This document shows, in pieces, positions 10,622 through 22,478 of a stretch of DNA of 64,000 nt; position 1 is the stretch's first letter, and the number at the start of each line of letters is the position of its first letter. The notes beneath the pieces are model-generated. The model was given only the letters and a program-made list of their open reading frames with translations. It was not told the DNA's origin and searched no databases. Source of the DNA: Isoetes taiwanensis (Eukaryota > Streptophyta > Lycopodiopsida > Isoetales > Isoetaceae); assembly GCA_021234155.1 (NCBI GenBank), contig JAJEKV010000063.1:5862341-5926340 (forward strand), given 5' to 3'. A program made the position numbers and the translations under genes.

Positions 10622-13300
10622 ATGAACACCATGGCCGCGACATCGGGGCACCAATTGCAGATAGGCGAAGACTACGAGCAACTAGGGGAGCAAAACCAGT
10701 GGGGAAGCGGAGACAAAAATGCGAGAGGTACATGTCAGCTGACGACGGCGACATCGAGGAAGAGCCCAGAGCCGCCGATTCGGCATCCGCGGACTCATCG
10801 TAGATAGTCATCGGCGGAGAGGAGTACATTCTAGCAAATGACATCCTCAACTTGTCATCTTGCCGAGGAGCGGGGACTTGAATCGGCGAACTTCTAGGCA
10901 TGATAGCACATGGGAAAAGCCACGGACCTCATCGACTATTCATACGAGGAGATTCAAAATTGGCGGAGAGACATTCTTATCTTTGGGGAGACAATGTCGA
11001 CATAGCGGCCTATCGGCGGATAAGGAAATCTATCGGCGGCGGGAACTGTCATTTAGGAGGAGGAGTTCAGCCCGGTCTGAGGCACCTTGTACAAACCGGG
11101 GGGGGCCCAAGCTCAAGCCGAGCGATTCGAGCGGGAGCATGAGGGAAGGGTCGGTAGCATCAACTTGGACAATGCAACCAGCATGTGGAGAGACCATGAA
11201 GACCTTATGGCGTGTAGATGCCCCTACTGGCCGGGGGCGGCTCAAAAGGAAGGCCGCGGGATCGAGAGGCGCGAGGGTGGGGGGCATGGCACTACGCTAC
11301 TATCTTCCGACCCTCGACCAAGGGCAAATGGTAGTCTTCCACAAGGAGTTCGGTCAAGGGGGAAGAATCGGTGGCACTTCTCATAGCACTCTCGGGCAGG
11401 GGCGCGACCGAAGATATCGCCCATGAAGATCCGTCATCCTTTTCAAAAGTGCATGGCGCTCCATTGCCTCGACTTAGCTAGGGAGCCACCTCGGGGATGC
11501 ATCACTACGTAGTAGCGGCAAGCGCACGAGAACTCCGGGCAGGAAATGGCCGAGCACACACTCGGGGAGGATCGACAAAGGAACATCTGCGCAACCTCGG
11601 CAAAGGCCTCGATTCGAGAGATGTGAAGAATTTCTTTTAGGCTTTTCGGGGAGGCCATTGATGGGTTATAAGATTTCCTTTTAAGTTTTAAATTGTATTG
11701 AGTAATCTCTTTGATATTATCATGTAATGTACTTCTATATATTAATGACTTATTATCATCTTGACTTGTAAGTGGAAATTTCACATGATTTCTTTTGTAT
11801 CTAACAATGAATTAATTGTATAAGCGGATATAATTGATATGTAAAACAAATAACAAGCATTGATGATCAATCCTTGCGACAAGGAACAGAGCTCGGGTTC
11901 CCAAGGCCGGGGAGCGACATCGATGGATACCAAGGGAACCTATTCGGACGTGTCGGGATGACAACAATGAGGAAATGGCAGCGGAGGCAATCAAGCGCAA
12001 AGGCTGGTGCACGGATGAGAATCGGGATGCATCGGCTGATCCATTGAGCCACCCATTGATGAATGCCCAGAATATGCACACGCACCACCTCCACCTCCAC
12101 CACTACCTCAACAAGGCATTGAGGAAGGTCCACAGCCGGGAGGGGCAAGACAACGAGGGGAAATGTCCGGGGGAGGCGGGGAAGAGGAAAAGAAAAAGCA
12201 GAAGATCTCCAACACCACCTAGCTCCGGCTCATGGAGACACTTGAGGGCCGGTCATGGCGGTTCTAGCTTCGAGAAAGTGAGTCCGACACTCCCGAGGTA
12301 GAAGCGGGGCAAGGAAGGAAGATGATTATCAAAAAGAAAGTTGGCGGCTATGAGCAATGTGTGGAAGACTAGGAAGTTGGGTCAGTTCGAGGAAAGGACC
12401 AGTCAGGTATGGGGCGAAGCATGGCAGCGAGATGGAAAAGTTCGGCAACTCTTATGGCATGAAGGATAAGGACATAGGGAAAGTTACTCTGACAAACTTG
12501 ATAGGAAGCGGCTAGAATCTGGTGGAAAGGCTATGCTAAAGTCTAACAAGCTCAAAGGCGATTCGCGATTCAAGACCTTGACAAGGCTTTTCCTTGAACA
12601 TTATGTGCCTAGGTCACATACTATGGCCGAGATCCAGCAGTTCTATAGATTGAACCGAGGGTACATTGTCGGTTGCAAAGTATCTGAGAGGAATTTATGC
12701 GACTTAGACTCCATGTTCTGGGTGTCGGAAAAACAAGCGGTCGAGACTTACATTGAGGATTGAGCAACAATATCAAAAGGCTAGTCAGAACAATCAACCC
12801 TAAGTCGATTAAGCGGCCGGGGATAAAGCCATAAGTTTGGAAGAAGCTCCAGCAATGCCGGTGAGAGAATGTCGGCCTTCAAAGGAAGGTCAGCGGAGGA
12901 CAATACCAAGGGCGTATGAGTAAGCAATCGGCAACCACGCCATCGGGAGGCCAGCGACAAGGGGAGGCTTCGGGGTAAGAACTTTGGGGGCCCGTAAGCC
13001 CTTGAGAATGCATCGGGGCGACATGTTAAAGCGTATTCTAGGCGACGGCGAAAAGAAAGAACGGGGAATGTATTGAAGAAGCTTTGTTTGGTGCTTCCGG
13101 CCGGAACACGAACCCATGATTGCCCATTGCGTCATGCGAGGGCCTTGGCGAGAACTTATGGATTGGGATTCACCAAGCTGAAGCGGATGAGGGCGGACGA
13201 CCAGCATGAGGCCCGGGACTTCATAGATGGTGAAGTGCCACATTTGTGCAAACATTGAGTCGGATGACATTGAAAGTCGATCCAGCGATCATTGCGGTGA
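10622..13300 (+). pseudogene. Chromovirus gag (decayed)
   Basis: A likely start is the ATG at 10622 (MNTMAATSGHQ), followed by an acidic segment. Around 11290 the frame reads MALRYYLPTLDQ, which matches RYYVPLL in the gag of the minus-strand gypsy element at 53-59 kb. A proline-rich linker lies near 12080-12110. The capsid part (12533-12790) has HYVPRSHTMAEIQQFYRLNR, then YIVGCKVSERN and VETYIE, the usual retrotransposon gag pattern of a conserved helix followed by a variable region. Near 13080-13130 a damaged zinc knuckle (C..., then THDCPLRH) is visible. At least half a dozen frameshifts separate these pieces. Confidence 0.75.
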
Positions 13301-13479
13301 GGGGATCATAGATAGCAGTCCATATCTAGTATTGATAGATCTGGTAGCTCTCATAACTTTGCCTCTCTAGGCTGGCTGCCCTAATGAAGAACAAGGTATT
13401 GAAGTCTAAGCCAAGGCGGTTGCTATGGCAAGCGGCGCCATTGACACACTAAGGGGAGGAGGATCACATTCGACATAGA

Positions 13480-13575
13480 CCTTAGTGGAAGTAAGTGGCC
13501 GATGGGGCGAGAGGTCATGGAGATTGGAAGGTATGACCTTATAGTAGGAATGGAGTTTCTAAAAGCCAGCAAAAG
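13480..13575 (+). pseudogene. Chromovirus protease remnant
   Basis: The plus strand reads YDLIVGMEFL at about 13531-13560, equivalent to the conserved C-terminal YDVILGMDWL block of Ty3/gypsy retropepsins. The catalytic DTG/DSG segment upstream cannot be read cleanly because the frame is broken. Confidence 0.6.
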
Positions 13576-13839
13576 CCATGATCATTGCGGCCGCAATGAA
13601 AGTCGCCATGGCGATACCAGGGCGGCACCAAATTCATAGTGAGAGGTAAGAGAGCGGACTTCTTCTTCTATGCGGTGTATTTCTTTGAAGCGGTTAAGGA
13701 AAAGTATAGAAAGAAATAAGGTGGATTACATCTTGAGATTGGAGGCAATTGAGCCCAATAAGCGGGGATGGAAGCGATCAAAGGAAAGCAATTGCCCAAG
13801 CCGGTAGCTAGGCTTATTTGAATTCAAGGATGTATTTCA

Positions 13840-14640
13840 GGGGATGAGATCCGTGACTACCACCTTATATAGGGGTGTGGAGTGTGAGATCACATTAGCA
13901 CCCGGATGCTAAGCCTACCGGCAAGGCACCATACGGGATGAGCACACAGGAGTTGATTGAGCTCAAGAAGCAACTCGGGAATTGCTTGAGCTTCGGTTTT
14001 ATTAGAGCAAGTGTGTCTCCTTTTGGAGCACCCATACTCTTCGTGAAGAAGAAAGATGGCGGTTTAAGAATGTGCATAGACTATCGCCCGACTCAACAAG
14101 CGGCGATAAAGAACAAGTATGCTTTGCCAAAGGCGAGATGATTTAATGGACCAGCTCAAGGAGCAAAGGTATTCTCAAGATTGATTTGAGGTCGGGGGTA
14201 CCACCAAATAAGAATAAAAAAAAGAGGATATCCATAAGGCCCTTGAGCGAGCGGTATGGTCACTTTGAGTTCTGATAATGCCCTTTGGATTGTCGAGCGC
14301 TCCAGCAACTTTTATGCGCCTCATGAGCGGCGTCTTGGGGATTTTTCTAGATGAGTTTGTCATTGTTTTCTTCGACGACATTCTAGTCTGACAGACAAGT
14401 CCATCGAAGATCATAGTGAGCATTTGAGAAGGGTGTTAGAAAAGTTGGCGGCATCGTTTGTATGGAAAGCTCTCAAATGCCACTTTGCTCTTGAAAGAGT
14501 GGAGTACTTGGGCCATGTCATATCGGCGGAAGGAATCTCCACCGACCCCATAAAGATCGAAGCGGTAGTAGATTGGCCAGCTCAAAGAATGTGGCGGAAG
14601 TAAGAAGCTTTCTAGGTGCGGCGGGGTTATTCTGAGAAAG
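13840..14640 (+). pseudogene. Chromovirus reverse transcriptase (decayed)
   Basis: The fingers region is well preserved at 13938-14141: [28 protein letters not shown], then [12 protein letters not shown] and IKNKYALP, diagnostic for Ty3/gypsy RT. After a frameshift come FSRIDLRSGYHQI (about 14173-14215) and the catalytic FFDDIL at about 14370-14387. The thumb follows with HLRRVLEKL and ALERVEYLGHVIS (about 14420-14530). Frameshifts and in-frame stops prevent translation. Confidence 0.9.
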
Positions 14641-14734
14641 TTCGTTGAAGGACTTAAGCTAAGTGGGCGTCCCCTTTGGCCGGACCTCACTAAAGTGTTA
14701 AGGTGAAAGATTGGAGAACACATTGGTTAGAAAA

Positions 14735-15135
14735 TGTTCAAGCTTCATTTGAAAAGCTTAAGGAGGCCTTAACAGCAGCACCGGTGCTAGTTACGCGAGA
14801 TCCAGGACAAGGACAAGATAGTAGCAGCAGGATGCAGTAAGTAAGATAGCGAGGTGGAGTCCTTATGCAAGAAGGAAGGGTAATAGCTTATGATTCCAAG
14901 AAGTTGAAGCGACAGAAGCAGCTATCAACCCATGATCAGGAACTTCTAGCTATTGTCGAGGGCTCTTTTGTATTTGGAGGCATTATTTGCTTGGGAGGAA
15001 GTTTCAGTTAGATCTGATCACGAGCCTCAATACATTTTACCCAACCACTCCACGAATCTGAGGCAAAGGAGGTGGATGGAATTCCTAGAAAGTATGACTT
15101 TGAGATTGCTTATAAGCGGGTAAGTTGAATGTGGT
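14735..15135 (+). pseudogene. Chromovirus RNase H remnant
   Basis: FEKLKEALTAAPVL at about 14750-14790 is the connection typical of gypsy RT to RNase H. Further on, QLSTHDQELLAIV (about 14920-14955) carries the conserved acidic residue of the RNase H core, though the frame shifts repeatedly. The end reaches DALSRR near 15140. Confidence 0.75.
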
Positions 15136-15179
15136 GTAGATGCTCTTTCTAGAAGACCTCTTGAAACCGAGAATTCATT

Positions 15180-16135
15180 GTAATGCTATATCAACTCTTT
15201 CGGCCGGGTATGGCAAGAAAATTGAGGAGACTTTACCATCAGATGGTGATTTCAAGGAGGTATGGGAAAGCCTTTCTAGAGAGGCTAGAGCAGGATAAGG
15301 AGCGAGAAGCCTTCAAGCATTATAAGAAGGAAGGCAACTTGTTGTATCATAAGCATAAGTTGTGTGTGCCGAATCATCCGGGGTAAAGGAAGCTAATCCT
15401 CCATGACACACACAACAGCCCAATAGCGGGGGCATGCGGGGTTTATGAAGACCTACTTCAAGATTGAAGTAGCTACTTCTGGTAGGGAATGAAGAAGCGG
15501 AGATAGCAAGATATATATTGCGAGTGTCGGTTGTGCCCGACAAACCAAAGCGGAGGCGGCTTAATTCAGGTGCCTTGGAACCTCTAGCAGATCTTAGAAT
15601 CGAAGTGGGAAGTGGTAAGTATGGATTTTATCACAGGACTCCCCAAGACTCTTGAGGCAAGGATGCATTGATGGTTGTAGTAGACAAATTATCTAAGATG
15701 GCACATTTTGTGCCTTGTAGAATCTTGACCACGACATTAGATCTTGCCAAGCTATTTGTGAAGGAGAGATTTTTAGGCTCCATGGCATGCCTCGGAGATA
15801 ATATCGATAGAGATTCCAAGTTTATGAGTGCTTTTGGCGGGATCTCTTGACACCATTGAGGCGAAGCTCTCCATGAGCACGACTTATCATCCCCAAGCGG
15901 ATGGTCGGGGCCGGAGAGGGCGAATCGAATCATTGAAGATATGCTTAGAAGCTTTGTGTGGAATAAGCGGTCAAGTGGGAGGAGTACATCCACTTGGTGG
16001 GTCGCCTACAATAGTGCCAAGCGGGGAGTCATCTCGGATGTCTCCTTTCATGGTAAATTCGGGTACCCGGTGCTTAACCAGGACACTTGGCACAATCCCG
16101 TGTCAAAGGTTGAGTGTCCCAACAAATGCTAGGAG
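15180..16135 (+). pseudogene. Chromovirus integrase (decayed)
   Basis: A KHKLCVPNHPG segment (about 15350-15380) leads to the HHCC region with HDTHNSPIAG (about 15400). The core begins WEVVSMDFITGLPKT (about 15607-15650), giving the first catalytic D. It continues with DALMVVVDKLSKMAHFVPC and the second catalytic D in DRDSKFMS (about 15808-15830). STTYHPQADG follows near 15880. A YNSAK and then FGYPVLNQDTWHNPVSKVE block (about 16000-16110) matches the equivalent end of the minus-strand gypsy integrase. Frames are broken at several points. Confidence 0.85.
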
Positions 16136-16434
16136 ATATCACGGCGGTTGGTGGAAAAGTGAGGGTTACCTCCTAGCGGCAAGAAGTGTGAGAAGTGTGT
16201 AGCCGACAAGCTGCAGGGCAAGTAAGAGAGAGTTCAAAGTAGGCGATAAGCGTGTGGTTGAAGATCAAGGTCAAAGCAAGCTAAGCGGTTGGGAGTTGCA
16301 AGAAGCTTGCCCCTAGGTGGGCTGGTCAGGTTCAAGATTTTGGGAGAGTGGGCTCCCAAGCCTACAAGTTGGATCTTAGGCCCATCTCAAAGTTCACAAG
16401 GTTTTCCACGTAAGTTTATTAAAAGGCACAATCC

Positions 16435-16680
16435 TAACCACGAGGAGGTTTTGGATACTCCAACTTTGTTGGAAATGGCGGAAAAGCAAGTGGAAATCGT
16501 GCACGAGTTACTTCTTGATAAGTCATTCAAGAAGACTAGGAGGTCTCAGTTCCAAATTATTTGGTCAAGTGGAAACACTTGCCGGTGGAAAACCTTGACG
16601 TGGGTATTAAAGCAAGATTTGGAGAAGCAATACCCGGAGTTCATGAAGGAGTTTGATGGCGAGTCGTCTCCAGGCCTGGT
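16435..16680 (+). pseudogene. Chromodomain at the integrase C-terminus
   Basis: Within the open frame 16289-16708, residues around NHEEVLDTPTLLEMAEKQVE are followed by a degraded three-strand region and WVLKQDLEKQYPEFMKEF, the helical end of a chromodomain (compare the ATWE..DLRKQFPEF pattern of plant chromoviruses). In the family this domain binds modified histone tails and targets integration to particular chromatin. Some aromatic-cage residues cannot be confirmed because the middle is degraded. Confidence 0.75.
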
Positions 16681-16708
16681 TCGACCAGGCTTCCGGAGGT
16701 TAGCTTAG

Positions 16709-17520
16709 TATGCTTCTTAGTTAACCCTTAAGTTCGCTCATGTCCTCTAGTTGGTAGAATACATGTGCGAGGAATCTTGGAACGATGTGGCGATGATGAG
16801 ATAAGCCTTTAAAAGGCGTTCTCAGGGCCAACATGCACCAAAGAGGTGCGCATGACCAATAGGGTCATGCGAGAGAGAAGGAAAGGCATGGTCTTGCGAT
16901 GATGGGACATCGGTGGGATGCTCCTATGCCCGCGATGTGGGGTCGCACACGGTGGTAGGGGGGTCATGGTGAAGGTCAAAGTGATCATCTTGTGATGATG
17001 GGATCGTGAGGCGTTCCTAGCTTGAAACCCTTGGGGCATGATGCACTAGGGGTACTCGGCGACAACCGAGTACAAGGTAGCACTTGATCATGGGCGATGA
17101 TGGGATCATCTTAAATGGTCCTTAAGCTCAAATCGAGGAAGGGCCATGATCGAGTGCAAGGTATTGGTAAGGGGGTGGTCCCCTAAAACCACAATTTTAT
17201 TAATTAGACTAACGTAATGTGCTCCATAATGCGGGGGCAAGTGAGAAGGAGCATCGAGGTGGAAGCGCATTACGAGAAGATGGGGAACCATAATTTAGAT
17301 TATGAACCCTAATAACTCTTATAATAATGTTTTGAATTATTGTAAGAAGTAACCTTGTTAAAAGGCTATATAATTTTGTATAAGTACAAATATAGCCTAA
17401 ATTTTGACATTTAACTCTTTAATAACAAGTTGATCGTTGAATTTAAGTATATGTTGTGTTGTTTTGCGGGGATCGAGGTAGCCTCGTCACCTTAAGCATA
17501 ATCTTGAGGGGCGGCATTGT
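16709..17520 (+). other. Chromovirus 3' untranslated region
   Basis: Non-coding. It contains three loosely spaced copies of a GATGATGGGA(T/C) word (about 16890, 16996 and 17097), which suggests a short, decayed internal repeat. Confidence 0.6.
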
Positions 17521-17534
17521 TCTAAGGGGGAGAA
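17521..17534 (+). other. Polypurine tract of the chromovirus
   Basis: TCTAAGGGGGAGAA abuts the TGTGACG start of the 3' LTR, which is the expected position and composition for plus-strand priming. Confidence 0.85.
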
Positions 17535-19136
17535 TGTGACGTTCGGGGAATATGCGCTATATATGCGTATATTCACGGACCCGTCACCATACAAGTCTAC
17601 GGTAGCCTTGTATGCATTGGGAAAGTGGCAAGGGGTGCACATCTAAGTTAATTGTTTGCTTAGATAACCTTAGGATAGACCCATTTCCCATGGCCTTATC
17701 TGATTGGAAAAGCAGCCACCGCGACCTCATCCTAGTGGTGCCGCGTGGCATCCATGTGGACCCACACCTATAACCAACTCTAACCCTAACCCTAGACCCT
17801 TTTTTCTGACCTAGCACCTAAACCCCTCATCCCGCCGAAACTCCGTTTGGCATGGGTCCGTCGTCACTAGCACGGAGCGACCCACGGAAGGTGTGTATGA
17901 TCGTGGGGAGCAAGTCTTGACCCACGTCAAGGAGCATGGGGCATGGGGGGGATGGGGAGGGCTTGCGGAGGGAGGTAGGTTGAGTAGAGTCCATGTTAGT
18001 TCATCACGGGGAGTTAGCACTCGGATGGGTTAGTATTTAAAGTAGCTAGAGAGCCACCCTAGATCCTTTGTTGAACATCTTGAACCCTAATCAATGAACC
18101 CTAACTAATAGTTAGATATGTATGATTAGGTTAAGATATTCATATAATGTGTTCATGATGATTATGGGATGATGGTTGATCATGTTTGTCCTCTTGTGTT
18201 GGGAAGGGGGTAGAGACCTAGGGCCATATGTAGTATGCTCCTAGTATAGATCCCTTAGTTCTAGTAGATTGCTGACGTGCATAGGAACCCACAGGGGCTA
18301 TGGAGGCTATGATGTGACTCAGCACTACATACTTGAGGGCTAGGAGGCAATGTGGAGGGAGGATCCCTGTAGAGTGGGGGCTCGAGGGGATCCCATAGTG
18401 GGCTAGGCTTATGGCGGTCACCCGTGTGGGGCATGGGTGGGAAACACCTCTGAGGCAAGGTGTTGCCACGCCTCTCAAGAGTTGCAGGTGTCGAACAGCT
18501 CTTGTTTTGGGGGATTCGGTCAGTGCGAATGGGTATTGTGCATACGATTCTCCTAGCCTTGATATGGAGCCTCTAGACCCAGGGGAAGGGGAGATGCAAC
18601 CTTTCTACCTCGTCGGACGAGGGAGATACAACACGGGTAGTCGGTGGGTGATGCCCATGGGATTGCGTATCCGGAAGGTTAAAGCCATGCAGGCGGGATC
18701 TAGCCCATCATTAATACGGAGGCCCGGATGGGTGGTCAACCCTAGCCATTGTCTTATGCAATTATGATATTTGTTATATTTCGATACACTCTATCTTGAG
18801 GCCTATCCCGATTGATTCGACTTCCTTTATGTGCGGATCCACGGTGGAGCTCTCTCGTTTATGGTATGTGGTTATGTTCTTTGCACCTTTGGATATGTGA
18901 TGGACTACCCTTGGTGGTATTTGTATTGTTGATGCTGGTTACGACATGTTTGCCGGCTTCATTTGTTATAGGAGCCCATGGGGAAGGGCGCGCCAAGACA
19001 CCTTTCGTGTGTCCCTCCCCGCACTAGGGTCACCAGAGTCGCGGGGGTAGGCGGAGGGTCTGTGTACTGCATTGGCCGGATGGGGGATTTCTGCCGAGTG
19101 TAGAGTGCGGTAGGATATTTATTGTTGAGGGCCACA
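17535..19136 (+). repeat. 3' LTR of the chromovirus
   Basis: It runs from TGTGACGTTCGGGGAA to GAGGGCCACA and aligns end to end with 6142-7784. It is about 40 bases shorter than the 5' LTR because of many small deletions. The first and last bases form the usual TG...CA termini. Confidence 0.9.
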
Positions 19137-20111
19137 ATTAATGACTAGGAACATGTCAATTTAATGATGGCAGGCATTATTTGGGGACGCTGTAGAATGA
19201 AATGGTAAAATGGATTTCGTAAATGGAACAAAATATATATATTTGCCTTGTGTGTAGATAGATCAAAGTGTGAAGATGTGAGGGGTATTTTATTCAATTG
19301 ATGTGGAAGTGGGAAAGAGAATGGATAAGAGACTTCCCTTGTGTTTTTAAGTAGGGAGAATTGAATTTGATCTAGGGGATCTACAAAAAAAAGCATAGGT
19401 GAAACAATTTGAACCTTAGTACCTACATTTGTTAATTGTGTTAAATGAAGATGGTGAATAATACATGATGTTCATTGTTTATATTATCAAGAAATATATA
19501 AGTAAAATACAATGCTTGCTCAATTCCATTTTATCACAAACAATTGTCGAACCTTAGTATCCACATTTGTTACTTGTGTTAAACGAAGATGGTGAATAAC
19601 ACATTATTGCTTCCATCATCCATTCATTCATATATACATAAAATACAATGCTCATGTCCATTTTATCACAAAAATACCATGCTTGTCTCATATATTGCAA
19701 ATGCTATGCCAAAAACACTCCACTTGTAAGGTTTGAACTTACTCCAATCTCAAGTATTGTGTAATCCCAAATAATGTGTATGGAAAATATTGTTTCATTG
19801 TTGTGTAAAAGATATTGTAGAATTATTTTTGTTTTGGTGTGTTATAGGAGATGATGTCTTTTTTGTTACGGAAAAAATAAAATGAATAATATATAAACCT
19901 GTTTAGATATAGTACAAATCCCATAACACACCAAAACAAAATTTTCAACAATTTTTCCTTCTATACAAAAACAACGGCAACAAACCAATTCCACTTCTTT
20001 TGCAAAAGAAAGTAGAGCTTTCCATGGCTCTTTTATAATTTGGGTTCTCTAGCACATCTGTCTCTTGAGTGAAGTCGAAAAATATTCTACCTTAAGAATT
20101 CATTTGCATCA
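19137..20111. repeat. Dispersed repeat, copy 1 (right part)
   Basis: This stretch starts with the second ATTAA and matches 62337-63431 almost continuously, including the AT-rich blocks with AAATACAATGCTTG and GTTTTGGTGTGTTATAGGAG. The minus-strand open frame at 19145-19396 looks conserved in copy 3, but this only reflects the high DNA similarity. Confidence 0.85.
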
Positions 20112-20706
20112 ATTTACCGCTTTGTTCGAATCATGGACACCAAAATGGGATCAATATTGGACCTGCATCGAGAAAGGTATAGCAATCATCGCCAAAGGAT
20201 GGGAATGGACTTGTGCTCATATTAGGTTCCATAGACTTGTGCAGGAGCTACCGTGGATATAAAATAAAAGACTATAGATTGTAAAAATCATGCGTAGTTC
20301 ATCATGAATATGCGAAAGTACCCATAAGCATATCTTGGCAAGTGCCTCAATACTCCATTGTAGGAGTGGCAAAGGTATTTACTTATGTAGCACGTACATA
20401 ATTTCTATGATCAAGTACCCGAGAGAGCTCGAGGGCTTGTAAGCACCTTTGCCATGGTCTCGTGGGCCATTGGTAATTATGTAAGCTCACTTTTTGGTCG
20501 CCATTTGTTATGAATAGGGTTAGCGCGTAAATGGGCATACTTGAATGGATCTCTAATAACTTGAATGAAGGGTGCTTGAATCTCTTCATCGCCTTGGCTT
20601 GTCTCCCGAACTTGTAACACATTGATAACTCCCTTGCATAAATCCATTTTGCGGGCGTTAATAAGTAGCTCGAACTAGTGGATGTATATTGAGGCTCATT
20701 TACCAT
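20112..20706 (+). pseudogene. NRT1/PTR (NPF) transporter pseudogene, C-terminal piece, copy 1
   Basis: A shortened version of the copy at 63.4-64 kb. Recognisable parts are the KKGIA stretch, a damaged version of the QRMGIGLVLILGS helix, then WQVPQ, RARGLVSTFAM, AIGNYVSSL, NGHTEWISN and KLNEGCLNLF, in changing frames to about 20700. This is the last quarter of an NPF protein (proton-coupled nitrate or peptide carrier with twelve membrane helices). Internal deletions removed the MDTKMGS to LTG segment. No upstream NPF exon is present. Confidence 0.8.
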
Positions 20707-20719
20707 GCATCGAAAATGG

Positions 20720-20993
20720 CCATAAGCCCATGTGAAACCCTAAGCCCGTGCTTCCCTAAGCCCATGCTTCCACAACCCTAAGCAAGAAGCCCCTTTCCCA
20801 ATAACCAAGAGCATAGGGAAGCTGAGATGATGGCCCTGCTCCGATTGCTCGGGCACTTCTGGTCTCAACGTTTTTTTAAGGGAAAGAAAATATCAGCGAC
20901 AAACGAACGATTCGTTTTGTTTGAGAGCTTTTTACTTTTGGCAATGGTTAAAACACATAAAAATCTACTTTTGATTAAAACCTTTTATCGCTC
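20720..20993. other. No recognisable gene
   Basis: About 270 bases with two adjacent CCTAAGCCC(A/G)TGCTTCC words, otherwise featureless, ending at the left end of the foldback element. Confidence 0.5.
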
Positions 20994-22158
20994 ATTCCTT
21001 CTTATCGCTCATTCCTGGCCATTGATCACTCCAATATTCCTTCTATTATTCCTCATAGAGCATTCTCGATCGTTCGTTGACTCCATGATGGGGTTAAACT
21101 CCCATTTCCACGTCACCATAAGATTTATAAACCATTGGCATGAGTCAACATACAGGTGAATCAGAAACAATGATGCAAAAAAGGGGACTTGAACCCCCTG
21201 CCAAAAGAGGCACACCCAAGATCATATCGCATTACATAATATGCTTCAAAATATGTATCACACATATCTGTATATTCTTTTAAAACATGGACACAAATTC
21301 TATGCACTACATGACCATCTTCATATGTAAATTATTTAACCTTGACAGTAAACATTATACTTTATGTACATTCTCAAGTCTGGTGGTACTCCAGACTGGC
21401 AATCCATATAAAATCAACATTGCAGATAATTTCAGGTGATTAGTTCTTCTATGCAAGGTTCCCATCGAAAGGGAAGACAGATCTCCCTAATCTGGACAGG
21501 TGATTTTCTTTGTTCTTAATTATCAATATACACGGAATATTCATGTATTGGTATGTGTTCTATACCCCTGTATTGATTTGCATACTGATATGTGAATGAA
21601 AGCAAGAACATCAAGAGAGATATTCTCCAAAAAAGAGAGGTCCCCTTAACTTCCCTAACTAGCAGAGACTTTAATCCAGCAGTTTCTTGTCATTTGATCT
21701 TGGATTGGTGATGGCAATGCAAGTAAGAAGACAAATCGATTATAAAAGGAAGGCCAAATCTTTATTAGTCATAACTCTAGCACTGCAACTGTTGAGGATA
21801 ATAACCTATGGCATTGATATATTGGCCTGACGAATACCCGTCATTTTCCAACGTTATGTAATAAACTTTGACGTTTCTATGTCGTACCAAGAAGTTAAGA
21901 ACAGTAGCAAGAAGCATACAAGATGAATGACTTAAATCTTATGATTGGTGTAAAGAGTTTTGCCCCTTTGCATAGGACAAGTTTCCAAAGGGACAAGCCA
22001 GGTCCATTGGGCTGTTAAACAGGATTCTGGAACCGTGGGGCAAAATACCATCAGAGTTGTGAAATTCATACGTTGAAAAGAACTACCTACCTGGCCATGC
22101 AAAATGATGTGAAATAACAACATTTCAGACACAAAAGTTCCAGATAGCCTTATTCCTA
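20994..22158 (+). repeat. Left arm of the foldback element
   Basis: Pairs with 22479-23642. The inner end is GTTCCAGATAGCCTTATTCC (to about 22156). It contains a tRNA T-arm-like word (reverse strand) near 21180-21200. Confidence 0.85.
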
Positions 22159-22219
22159 TAAGCCTAACAAGGAAGCATGCATTCTTTTAATAGATACACA
22201 ACTGCCTCTGAATCTGAAC

Positions 22220-22432
22220 TCAAACCTGTCCACCTTCATATACTTGTCTGCCAGCGTCGCCAAGAGCAGGTCCACAAATTGCTTCAAAAACTCCTAAGAC
22301 TCGGCTCTGCCTTACCTGCAAGAGAAAGCCAAAAAAGCCGTGCCATGCCGAATCCTCATCCTCGCCGCCAACGTGGTGCTTCAATTCCGACAGCTGGATG
22401 TCCGCTCCTGACTCCATCTCCATGGTTCGCAA
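22220..22432 (-). pseudogene. Exon-like gene fragment in the foldback loop
   Basis: On the minus strand an ATG near 22425 opens a frame starting MEMESGADIQLSELKHHVG, followed by an acidic patch and WHGFFGFLL. It then reaches a good splice donor, TTGCAG/GTAAGG (near 22315). This looks like the first coding exon plus the start of an intron of a host gene, captured between the arms. I do not recognise the gene. The frame happens to stay open beyond the donor. Confidence 0.45.
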
Positions 22433-22478
22433 CCCTGGTCCCCTTCGGAATAAGGAATAAGGCTATCTGGAACTTTTG

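Larger units (their letters stand above)
6142..19136 (+). mobile_element. Full-length Ty3/gypsy chromovirus, decayed, with an H3-like insert in its leader
   Basis: The element has a 5' LTR (6142-7784), a degenerate initiator-Met-type primer-binding site, an unusually long leader of about 2.8 kb, gag, PR, RT, RNase H, integrase and a C-terminal chromodomain, a polypurine tract and a 3' LTR (17535-19136). It is flanked by ATTAA. The domain order PR-RT-RH-IN and the chromodomain place it among plant chromoviruses. It interrupts a dispersed repeat whose uninterrupted paralogue sits at 61.2-64 kb. All coding regions carry multiple frameshifts and stops, so this copy is not autonomous. The leader contains a histone H3-variant-like sequence (8353-9372), which is not a standard chromovirus component. 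Confidence 0.9.

Noticed and set aside
17770-17800. CTAACCCTAACCCTA in the LTR
   Set aside because: Present in the same form in both LTRs, so part of the element and not a telomeric insertion.
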